Below are positions 22,473 through 29,501 of a stretch of DNA of 34,530 nucleotides, piece after piece. The DNA comes from Acidobacteriota bacterium (GTDB lineage Bacteria > Acidobacteriota > Vicinamibacteria > Vicinamibacterales > 2-12-FULL-66-21), in assembly GCA_016184105.1 (NCBI GenBank), contig JACPDI010000025.1, positions 1-34,530 of the forward strand, given 5' to 3'. Position 1 is the first letter of the stretch, and each line of letters starts with the position of its first letter. The translations under genes and the position numbers were made by a program. Below the pieces are notes generated by a model. That model was not told the DNA's origin. It saw only the letters and a list, made by a program, of their open reading frames with translations, and made no database searches.

Positions 22473-23933
22473 ATGGCGCATCGGGTTCTGATTCCTACGC
22501 CGCTCCGGCCCTACACCGGCGATCGCGACGCGGTGGAGCTTGAAGGCGAGACCGTCGGCGAGCTGCTCGCCGCGCTGACCTCGCAATACTCGGCCTTGCG
22601 GCCGCACCTCTTTGCGGAGGACGGCCGCCTGCGCAGCTTCGTCAACGTGTACGTGAACGACGAAGACATCCGTCACCTGGCGCGCGATGCCACTCGCGTG
22701 AAGAACGGGGACGTCGTGAGCATCGTGCCGTCGGTCGCCGGGGGGGCTCCCGCCGCCGTGGCCCCGGCGCACGATCTCACGCCGGACGAAGTGCAGCGCT
22801 ACAGCCGCCATCTGATCCTGCCCGAGGTTGGCGTGGAAGGGCAGCGGCGGCTCAAAGCGGCGCGCGTCCTCTGCGTCGGCGCTGGAGGGCTGGGATCGCC
22901 GGCCGCCCTCTACCTGGCGGCCGCCGGGGTCGGCACGCTCGGCATCGTCGATTTCGACGCGGTCGACGCGAGCAACCTCCAGCGCCAGATCCTCCACGGC
23001 ACGAACGATGTCGGACGCTCGAAGCTCGAGTCGGCCCGCGATCGGCTCGGAGCGCTCAACCCCGGCGTGCGGATCGAGACGCACGAGCACGCGCTGTCGT
23101 CCGCCAATGCGCTGCGGATCCTCCGCGACTACGACGTCGTGCTCGACGGAACCGACAACTTCGCCACGCGCTATCTGGTCAACGATGCCTGCGTGATCCT
23201 CGGCAAGCCCAACGCGTACGGCAGCATCTTCCGCTTCGAAGGGCAGGCGTCGGTCTTCGGAGTCCCCGGCGGGCCGTGCTACCGCTGCCTCTATCCGGAG
23301 CCGCCGCCCCCCGGGCTCGTGCCGAGCTGCGCCGAAGGGGGAGTGCTCGGTGTGCTGCCGGGCGTCATCGGAACGATTCAGGCGACCGAAACCATCAAGC
23401 TCATTCTCGGCTCCGGGACGACGCTGGCGGGCCGGCTGCTCCTGTATGACGCCTGGACGATGCGGTTCCGGGAGTTGAAGCTGCGGAGGGATCCGGCGTG
23501 TCCTGTCTGCGGTGACCAGCCGACGATCAGGGAGTTGATTGACTACGAGCAGTTCTGCGGCGCCGCAGCGTCCGCGGTGGCCGCGCCGCCTGCGGCCCTC
23601 CCGCCCTCGCTCGAGTCGGACGTGCGCGAGCTGAAGGCCGCCATCGACGCCGGCCGGGCACCGTACATCCTGGACGTGCGCGAGCCGCAGGAATTCCAGA
23701 TCTGCCGCATTCCCGGCTCGACGCTGATCCCGCTCGGCCAGCTTGGCGGGCGCGTGCCGGAGCTGCTCTCGGCCTCGGCCGGGCGGCCGATTGTCGTGCA
23801 CTGCAAGTCGGGCGTCCGCAGCGCCAAGGCGGTACACCTGCTGCGCGAGCGCGGTGTCGAACAGGTCAGGAACCTCAAAGGGGGCATCCTCGCCTGGATC
23901 GACCAGATCGATCCGAGCCAGCCGAAGTACTAG
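22473..23933 (+). CDS. Fusion protein: CysO/MoaD-like sulfur carrier, MoeB/ThiF-type E1 and rhodanese
   Basis: 486 residues. Residues 1-91 are a ubiquitin-like MoaD/CysO domain (FVNVYVNDEDIRHL, DVVSIVPSVAGG) whose Gly90-Gly91 is internal instead of C-terminal. After a short Ala/Pro linker, residues about 103-350 are a MoeB-type adenylyltransferase: QRYSRHLILPEVG, ATP loop GAGGLGS at 137-142 region, Asp160, R171-Q172, Cys286 in PSCAEGGVLG, and zinc pairs C269/C272 and C343/C346. Residues about 380-486 are a rhodanese with catalytic Cys444 in HCKSGVRS. In separate-protein systems the E1 adenylates the free Gly-Gly and the rhodanese donates sulfur to form the thiocarboxylate used by CysM. Here the carrier would have to be cut out first, or work tethered. 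It is the last gene of operon 2. Confidence 0.92.
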   Translation: MAHRVLIPTPLRPYTGDRDAVELEGETVGELLAALTSQYSALRPHLFAEDGRLRSFVNVYVNDEDIRHLARDATRVKNGDVVSIVPSVAGGAPAAVAPAHDLTPDEVQRYSRHLILPEVGVEGQRRLKAARVLCVGAGGLGSPAALYLAAAGVGTLGIVDFDAVDASNLQRQILHGTNDVGRSKLESARDRLGALNPGVRIETHEHALSSANALRILRDYDVVLDGTDNFATRYLVNDACVILGKPNAYGSIFRFEGQASVFGVPGGPCYRCLYPEPPPPGLVPSCAEGGVLGVLPGVIGTIQATETIKLILGSGTTLAGRLLLYDAWTMRFRELKLRRDPACPVCGDQPTIRELIDYEQFCGAAASAVAAPPAALPPSLESDVRELKAAIDAGRAPYILDVREPQEFQICRIPGSTLIPLGQLGGRVPELLSASAGRPIVVHCKSGVRSAKAVHLLRERGVEQVRNLKGGILAWIDQIDPSQPKY

Positions 23934-23942
23934 CCGCCGCTC

Positions 23943-24329
23943 CTAGCGTCCGCAGCAGCCGAGGACCTTGAACTTGAGCCCGCTGCGCGGGCGCGCGCCG
24001 GTGCGCTTTTCCAGGCGTGCCGCGTCGCGTTCGACCGATGGCGCGTGATGGACCCAGTGCGCCGCCGAGTCGAGCACGGCCTGAACCACCGGGTCATTTG
24101 CGTTCGCGACGCTGTAATACACCCAGAGCCCCTGCTTCCGGGTCGTGACGAGCCCGGCGTTCCGCAGGTAGGCGAGGTGGCGCGAGACCGTCGGCTGCGG
24201 CAGGCCCAGGCTCTGATGGATCTCGCAGACGCAGACTTCGCCCGCCGCGAGCAGCCCCAGAATCCGCAGCCGGGTGCAGTCGGCCAGCGCTTTGAAGACC
24301 TCTTCCAGCCGCTGAATGGCGTCGCTCAC
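23943..24329 (-). CDS. arsR: ArsR/SmtB-family arsenic-responsive repressor
   Basis: 128 residues, divergent from arsM. The winged helix is clear (FKALADCTRLRILGLLAAGE, LPQPTVSRHLAYLRNAGLV), and the metalloid-binding helix has C33-V-C35 (EVCVCEIHQ), the classical ArsR C-x-C. Additional cysteines sit at C18 and at the C-terminus (C125-C126), which could offer a third ligand. It should repress its own promoter and that of arsM-arsC through two TATTCGC-type sites in the intergenic region, and release on As(III) binding. The 3' end faces the sulfur operon with a 9-base gap and no obvious terminator. Confidence 0.93.
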   Translation of the reverse strand: MSDAIQRLEEVFKALADCTRLRILGLLAAGEVCVCEIHQSLGLPQPTVSRHLAYLRNAGLVTTRKQGLWVYYSVANANDPVVQAVLDSAAHWVHHAPSVERDAARLEKRTGARPRSGLKFKVLGCCGR

Positions 24330-24335
24330 GAAAAC

Positions 24336-24390
24336 ATTATATTCGCCTTGACGTATATATCCAAGCCGGCTATATTCGCCTGAGCGAATA
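24336..24390. promoter_or_regulatory. Divergent ars promoters with two ArsR operator palindromes
   Basis: Site A, 24373-24390, is a perfect repeat TATTCGC-N4-GCGAATA; site B, 24340-24357, is TATTCGC-N4-ACGTATA (5 of 7 matching). The forward promoter is TTGACG (24348-24353), 17 bases, TATATT (24371-24376); the reverse promoter is TTGGAT (24364-24359), 17 bases, TATAAT (24341-24336). Site B overlaps the forward -35 and the reverse -10; site A overlaps the forward -10 and start. One repressor can therefore shut both directions. Confidence 0.87.
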
Positions 24391-24419
24391 CACTTGTTCC
24401 ACGAGAAGAGGAGCGTCAG

Positions 24420-25274
24420 ATGGGAACCTCATCGGCCGACCTGAAGAACGCCGTCAGGGAGCGTTACGGCGCCGCGGCCGCACGCGTCGCACACCAGGAA
24501 AAGACGGGCTGCTGCGGGCCGTCCAGCTGTGGCTGCTCGAGCGGGGACGCGGCAGCCTCCGATCCCATCACCCGGGATCTCTACGACGTGTCGGAGATCG
24601 CATCCCTTCCGGCTGACGCCGTTGCGGCGTCGCTCGGCTGCGGAAACCCGACGGCGCTCGCCACGCTCCGCGAAGGGGAAGTGGTGCTCGACCTCGGGTC
24701 GGGCGGCGGCATCGACGTGCTCCTCTCCGCGCGCCGCGTCGGACCCACGGGCAAGGCGTACGGTCTCGACATGACCGACGAGATGCTCGCGCTCGCGCGG
24801 GAGAACCAGCGCAAGTCCGGCCTCACGAACGTCGACTTTCTCCGCGGCGAAATCGAGAACATCCCGCTCCCGGACAACTCGGTGGACGTGATCATCTCCA
24901 ACTGCGTGATCAACCTGTCGGGCGACAAGGACCGCGTGCTGCGCGAGGCGTTCCGCGTGCTGAAGCCCGGCGGCCGCTTCGCCGTGTCGGACATCGTCCG
25001 CCGTGATGGCGCCGGCATCCCCGCCGACGTGCAGCGCAATCTCGAGCTGTGGGCCGGCTGCATCGCCGGCGCGCTGAGCGGCGAAGACTACAGGTCCAAG
25101 CTGGCGGCCGCCGGTTTCGGCGCGGTCGGCATCGAGGTGACGCGCGTCTACCACGCGGACGAGGCGCGCAGCTTCATCGAATCGGCGGGACTGGATTACG
25201 ATGCGATCGCGCCCGCGGTGGACGGCGCGTTCCTGAGCGCGTTCGTGCGGGCGGTGAAGCCCGCATCACGATGA
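24420..25274 (+). CDS. arsM: Arsenite S-adenosylmethionine methyltransferase
   Basis: 284 residues; ATG with GAGGAG upstream. SAM motif [15 protein letters not shown] (91-104) and [15 protein letters not shown] follow the ArsM pattern, and the three conserved arsenite-binding cysteines are present: C74 (SLGCGNP), C162 (SNCVINLS) and C214 (WAGCIAG). An additional Cys cluster near the N-terminus (C31, C32, C37, C39) is seen in many bacterial ArsM. It methylates As(III) to less toxic or volatile species. It is controlled by the divergent arsR and translationally coupled to arsC (ATGA). Confidence 0.96.
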   Translation: MGTSSADLKNAVRERYGAAAARVAHQEKTGCCGPSSCGCSSGDAAASDPITRDLYDVSEIASLPADAVAASLGCGNPTALATLREGEVVLDLGSGGGIDVLLSARRVGPTGKAYGLDMTDEMLALARENQRKSGLTNVDFLRGEIENIPLPDNSVDVIISNCVINLSGDKDRVLREAFRVLKPGGRFAVSDIVRRDGAGIPADVQRNLELWAGCIAGALSGEDYRSKLAAAGFGAVGIEVTRVYHADEARSFIESAGLDYDAIAPAVDGAFLSAFVRAVKPASR

Positions 25275-25687
25275 ACATTCTCTTTCTCTGCGTCGGCAAC
25301 TCGGCTCGCAGCCAGATGGCGGAAGGGCTCGCGCGGCATCTGTTCGGGGATGCCGCCCACGTCCAGAGCGCCGGCAGCGCGCCGTCGAGCGTCAACCCCC
25401 TGGCGATTGCCGCGCTGGCCGAGCTCGGCATCGACATCTCGGGCCACCGATCGAAGCCTGTCGGTTCGGTGAAGACCTCGGATGTCGACATCGTCATTAC
25501 TCTCTGCGCGGAGGAGGTGTGTCCCACGCTTCCCATCAAGGTTGAGCGCCTGCACTGGCCGCTGGCGGACCCGTCCTTCGTCGCGGGTACTGACGACGAG
25601 CGGCTGCAGCGTTTTCGCGAGACGCGCGACGAGATTCGTTCCCGGCTGCTGAGGTTCGGCGCGGAGCGCGGGCTTCTCAGGCGCTGA
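25271..25687 (+). CDS. arsC: Arsenate reductase, thioredoxin-coupled (LMW phosphatase type)
   Basis: 138 residues. The P-loop CVGNSARS gives the C-x5-R active site with Cys7 and Arg13; the redox relay cysteines C79 and C84 (TLCAEEVCP) match the second and third cysteines of the pI258-type enzyme; HWPLADPSF carries the catalytic Asp. It reduces arsenate to arsenite, feeding ArsM. The ATG overlaps the arsM stop. No arsenite efflux gene is found, so methylation appears to be the exit route in this operon. Confidence 0.95.
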   Translation: MNILFLCVGNSARSQMAEGLARHLFGDAAHVQSAGSAPSSVNPLAIAALAELGIDISGHRSKPVGSVKTSDVDIVITLCAEEVCPTLPIKVERLHWPLADPSFVAGTDDERLQRFRETRDEIRSRLLRFGAERGLLRR

Positions 25688-25706
25688 AGTTGCACAGCTC
25701 GGCGGC

Positions 25707-26723
25707 GTGTGGAAGAAGCCGCTGGCCGCGCGGGTCGCCATCCTGGGTGTCATCGCGCTTGGCCTCCTCATCGCCCAGGACCAGGCGACGTTCCGGGTCG
25801 AGAGCCCGCACGGCGCCGACAGCGCGGCGTTTCCGCCGTTTGTCGCCGCGCTGACGGGCGCGGCGCTCACCAGCGGCAACCGCTTCGCGCAGCTTGTCGA
25901 CGGCGAGCAGATCTTTCCGCGCATGCTGGAGGCGGTTGGGCAGGCGCGGGAGCGGATCAGCCTCGAGACCTACATCTACGAGCCCGGGCAGATTGGATCG
26001 CAGTTCGACCGCGCGCTCGAGGCCGCCGCCAGGCGTGGCGTGCGCGTGAACATCGTCTTCGACGCGATGGGATCGCCAGAGGTCGAGCGGGAAACAGTCC
26101 CGCGGCTCGCGGCGGCCGGCGCCCGAATCGCGCTGTTCAACAGGCCCGCCTGGTACACGCTCGAGGAGGTCAATTACCGAACCCATCGCAAGATCCTCGT
26201 CGTGGACGGTCGCGTCGGCTTCGCCGGCGGCGTCGGCGTATCCGACAACTGGATCGGGCGCGTCGAGGACGGCAAGCACTGGCGCGATACCCAGTTCGAG
26301 ATCGTCGGGCCCGCCGCCAGGTACCTCGAGGGGGGCTTCTCGGAGAACTTCATCGAAGCCGCGGACGCGCCCGTCACGCCTGACATCGGCAGTTCCCTGC
26401 CGGAAATCGGCGCCTCCGATCAGACCGTCGTCATCTGGAGCTCGCCGACCGGCGGCGGGAACGCCCTCAAGGCGCTGTACCTGCTCTCCATCGCCGCCGC
26501 GAGGCGCACGCTCGACATCGCGTCCCCCTACTTCCTGCTCGACGAGTCCACGACGTATGCGCTCGACCGGGCGGTGCAGCGGGGCGTCAAGGTCCGCGTG
26601 CTCGTCGAGGGGGACGTGACCGACGCCAAGCCGGTCAAGTACGCGAGCCGCGCCGCCTACGAGCGCCTGCTGCAGCAGGGGATTGAGATCTACGAATACC
26701 AGCCGATTAAATACAATAGAAGG
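25707..26723 (+). pseudogene. Phospholipase D/cardiolipin synthase-like protein lacking its second HKD motif, open into gltX
   Basis: From GTG 25707, a membrane-anchor segment (VAILGVIALGLLIAQ) is followed by the first PLD half with H160-x-K162-x4-D167 (YRTHRKILVVDG, then GFAGGVGVSDNW), and the second half up to GIEIYEYQP. In cardiolipin synthases that phrase is followed within a few residues by the second H-x-K-x4-D; here it breaks off and the frame runs through 6 codons into the gltX start. The second catalytic motif is therefore missing, and the enzyme, which needs both, should be inactive. The junction (about 26703) suggests a deletion between a PLD gene and gltX. The frame is still intact, so a PLD-GltX fusion of 824 residues could be translated. 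Confidence 0.75.
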
Positions 26724-28181
26724 ATGGCACCACGCGTCCGCTTCGCGCCGTCGCCCACCGGGTACCTGCACGTCGGCGGCGCCCGTACCGCCCTGTTCAA
26801 CTGGCTCTTCGCGCGGCGCCATGGCGGCACGTTCGTGCTTCGGATCGAGGACACCGACGTCGAACGGTCGTCGGCTGAAATGGTGGAGGGGATTTTCGAC
26901 GGCCTCCGCTGGCTTGGCCTGACCTGGGACGAGGGTCCCGGCGCCGGCGGTGCGCACGGCCCCTACTTTCAGTCGGAGCGGCTCGACAAGTACCGCGCGA
27001 TGGCGCGGCGGCTCGTGGAAACCGGTCACGCGTACTACTGCTACTGCAACCCCGAGGATCTCAGGCGCCAGCGCGAGGAAACGGAACAGGCGGCCGGCGG
27101 GTGGAAATACCCGCGCACGTGCTGTGCGCTGTCACCGGAGCGGACCGCGGAGCTCGAAGCCGCCGGCGCCCCGCGCGCGATCCGTTTCAAGGTACCGGAC
27201 GCGGGCGCGACGACGTTCCGCGATCTCGTGCACGGCGACATCGCGATCCCGAACGACACGATCGAGGACTTCGTCGTCCTGCGGTCCGACGCGCATCCCA
27301 CGTACCACCTGTCGGTGGTCGCCGACGACATCGACATGGCCATCACGCACGTCGTCCGGGGAGACGATCACATCTCGAACACGCCCAAGCAGGTGTTGTT
27401 GTACGCCGCGTTCGGCGCGCCGCTGCCCGCCTTCGCGCACGTGCCGTTGATCCTTGGCCCCGACAGGAAGCGGCTGAGCAAACGGCACGGCGCGACGTCG
27501 GTGATGGAGTACCAGAAGCGCGGGATCCTGCCCGAGGCGATGTTCAACTTCCTCGCGCTGCTGGGGTGGTCGCCGGGAGACGATCGCGAGGTGATGACGC
27601 GCGTGGAACTGACCGCCGCCTTCGCCCTCGAGGGGATCAGCGGCGGCAATGCCGTGTTCAACCCCGAAAAGCTGGAGTGGTTCAACCAGCAGCACATCAT
27701 GCGGATGGATCCCTCCGAGATCGCACGGCGGATCGAGCTGCCGCTGCGCGCGGCGGGGCTGTGGCGCGAGGAGTACCGCGGCGCGCTTCGCGGCTGGTTC
27801 CACGAGGTGATCGAGCTGCTCAAGCCGCGCGCGAGGACGCTCGCCGACTTCGTCGATCGCGGGATGCCGTTCTTCAGCGATCAGATCGTCCGCGACCACG
27901 CGGCCGCGCAGAAACACCTGTCCGACCCCGAAATCCTCGCCCACCTGTCCGCCCTGCGGCGGCGATTCGACGAGCTCGACGTGTTCGAGCCGGAGATCCT
28001 GGAGGCGGCGCTCCGGTCGACCGCGGAGGCGCGCGGCGTCAAAGCCGCCACCCTCATTCATGCCACCCGCGTGGCGGTCACAGGCCAGGCCGTCAGTCCG
28101 GGACTGTTCGAAGTTCTTACGCTCATTGGCAAGCCGCGGGTACTGCGGCGCCTCGAGGAAGTCGAGCAGCACGCCGCGTAG
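26724..28181 (+). CDS. gltX: Glutamyl-tRNA synthetase
   Basis: 485 residues from ATG 26724, which has AGAAGG immediately upstream and begins MAPRVRFAPSPTGYLHVGGA, the usual GltX N-terminus with the HIGH-type motif HVGG. The KMSKS-type loop is KRLSKRHG. The C-x-C (YYCYCNPED) and later TCCALS cysteines are candidates for the zinc site. The C-terminal anticodon-binding helical domain is complete and the length is normal. The gene charges tRNA-Glu (and possibly tRNA-Gln in organisms with amidotransferase). A TACAAT -10-like box lies 6 bases before the AGAAGG-ATG, but no matching -35, so its promoter is uncertain after the upstream rearrangement. Confidence 0.96.
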   Translation: MAPRVRFAPSPTGYLHVGGARTALFNWLFARRHGGTFVLRIEDTDVERSSAEMVEGIFDGLRWLGLTWDEGPGAGGAHGPYFQSERLDKYRAMARRLVETGHAYYCYCNPEDLRRQREETEQAAGGWKYPRTCCALSPERTAELEAAGAPRAIRFKVPDAGATTFRDLVHGDIAIPNDTIEDFVVLRSDAHPTYHLSVVADDIDMAITHVVRGDDHISNTPKQVLLYAAFGAPLPAFAHVPLILGPDRKRLSKRHGATSVMEYQKRGILPEAMFNFLALLGWSPGDDREVMTRVELTAAFALEGISGGNAVFNPEKLEWFNQQHIMRMDPSEIARRIELPLRAAGLWREEYRGALRGWFHEVIELLKPRARTLADFVDRGMPFFSDQIVRDHAAAQKHLSDPEILAHLSALRRRFDELDVFEPEILEAALRSTAEARGVKAATLIHATRVAVTGQAVSPGLFEVLTLIGKPRVLRRLEEVEQHAA

Positions 28182-28443
28182 GTGAGGCGGAATTTACCCA
28201 AACCGTGAAATTCCTGCGGCCGTGTCGAGGAGATGACTCGGCCGTATGCGGCTCAACAGGCAGTCCAGCTCCACGTGAGGCACCCCGACGGCGCAGTTCT
28301 CCCCAGCAGTTTCCCTGGTGGTAGACCGCTTCTAAGTCTAATTTAATCAGCCACTTCGTGGCACCGGCGTTGCAGTTGTGCTCGGTGCGGTGGATGTCCG
28401 CGGGCGCGGGACCCGCCTGCGGCGCCGCCCCGGAGGAGGAACA
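28182..28443. other. Structured non-coding stretch between gltX and the KGG gene
   Basis: No gene is supported. Several hairpins are visible: GGAATTT (28189-28195) with AAATTCC (28208-28214), and GGCCG-T-GTC with GAC-T-CGGCC at about 28217-28242, followed by an AT-richer patch (TCTAATTTAATC, about 28336-28347). The density of stems in about 150 bases, without T-tracts, is more like a structured RNA or long 5' leader than a terminator. It matches none of the RNA families I can recognise by eye (tmRNA, 6S, RNase P, SRP, common riboswitches). Confidence 0.4.
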
Positions 28444-28698
28444 GTGGCGAAAGAAGATCGCGGTTTCGCATCGATGGATCGTTCGAAGCAGCGCGAAATT
28501 GCCAGCAAGGGAGGCAAGGCGGCGCATCAGAAAGGGACCGCCCACGAGTGGACGAGCGACGAAGCCCGCGAGGCGGGACGCAAGGGCGGTCTCGCGAGCC
28601 ACCGGAAGCGGCGCGAGCGAATGGCGGCCACACAGGGAGACAGCACGTCGGAGGTGCCGCCCACCAGTGTCGATCGATCGATGACCGACGACGAGTAG
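28444..28698 (+). CDS. KGG-motif stress-induced small protein
   Basis: 84 residues from GTG 28444 with GGAGGAGG upstream. It contains two KGG-type repeats, ASKGGKAAHQKGTAHEWT and AGRKGGLASHRKRRER, of the con-10/general-stress (GsiB/YciG-like) family. These are short, hydrophilic, intrinsically disordered proteins linked to desiccation and general stress; no enzymatic role is known. It is monocistronic, closed by a strong terminator. Confidence 0.88.
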   Translation: MAKEDRGFASMDRSKQREIASKGGKAAHQKGTAHEWTSDEAREAGRKGGLASHRKRRERMAATQGDSTSEVPPTSVDRSMTDDE

Positions 28699-28744
28699 CC
28701 GGCGCCCGGGCGGGCAATCCTCAAAAGTACAGATCGCGTCGGAC

Positions 28745-28790
28745 GGCCTCGGGCCTGGCGTCGGAGAACGCCAGCCCCGAGGCCTCTTTC
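28745..28790 (+). terminator. Strong intrinsic terminator after the KGG gene
   Basis: GGCCTCGGG-C-CTGGCGT (28745-28761) pairs with ACGCCAG-C-CCCGAGGCC (28768-28784) around a 6-base loop, a 16-bp stem with one mismatch, followed by TCTTTCT. Confidence 0.85.
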
Positions 28791-28854
28791 TCCCGGCGCG
28801 CCATCGCCCTCACGCCGCGCGCCTGCGCGGCAAATCGAATATTCTTGTTCGTCT

Positions 28855-29472
28855 GTGACCCCAGACGACTACCGGAGGGCGACGCGCCTGCTCGCCCGGC
28901 GAGATCCCGTCATCCGCGACCTGATTCGCAAATACGGCCCTTGCGGGATGGCAGACGCGCAGCGCCCCGATCACTTCTCCGCCATCGTGAAGTCGATTAC
29001 GGCGCAGCAGCTCTCCGTCAAGGCCGCCAGGACGATTTACGGGCGCATCGCCACGTTGTTTGATGGCGGCACGCCCACGCCGGGGGGCCTCGCCGCCATG
29101 TCCGATGACACTCTGCGCGCCGCGGGCCTGAGCCGGCAGAAGATCGCCTACGTGCGCGATCTTGCGGCGAAGGTGCTCGACGGCACGCTGCCGCTCGATG
29201 CGCTCGATGCCATGACGGACGAAGCCGCGATCGAAGCGATCACCCGCGTGAAAGGGCTGGGGCGGTGGTCCGCGGAGATGTTTCTCATGTTCCGGCTGCA
29301 CCGGCCCGACGTGATGCCGGTCGATGATCTGGGGATCGTCAACGCGATGATGCGGGCGTACGGGTTGCGCAAGAAGCCGAAGGCCGAGCGGGTGCTGAAG
29401 ATCGCCGAGCCGTGGCGGCCGTACCGATCCGTGGCGTGCTGGTATTTGTGGAGAAGCCTGGAGAATTCGTAG
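28855..29472 (+). CDS. HhH-GPD DNA glycosylase, AlkA/3-methyladenine type
   Basis: 205 residues from GTG 28855. The FSAIVKSITAQQLSVKAA helix, the helix-hairpin-helix ITRVKGLGRWSAEMFLMFRL and the catalytic region MPVDDLGIVNAM (Asp157/158) are those of AlkA-like 3-methyladenine glycosylases; the C-terminal RPYRSVACWYLWR is also conserved. It removes alkylated bases to start base excision repair. There is no Shine-Dalgarno sequence, and a TATTCT box lies about 10 bases before GTG, so the message may be leaderless. It follows a strong terminator and is its own transcription unit. Confidence 0.93.
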   Translation: MTPDDYRRATRLLARRDPVIRDLIRKYGPCGMADAQRPDHFSAIVKSITAQQLSVKAARTIYGRIATLFDGGTPTPGGLAAMSDDTLRAAGLSRQKIAYVRDLAAKVLDGTLPLDALDAMTDEAAIEAITRVKGLGRWSAEMFLMFRLHRPDVMPVDDLGIVNAMMRAYGLRKKPKAERVLKIAEPWRPYRSVACWYLWRSLENS

Positions 29473-29501
29473 TGGCCAGAGGTCAGGTACGAGGGTGATA
29501 G

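Noticed and set aside
22740-22860. Programmed frameshift releasing a free CysO
   Set aside because: Neither alternative frame after the G7 run has a nearby stop, so slippage would not create a carrier ending in Gly-Gly.
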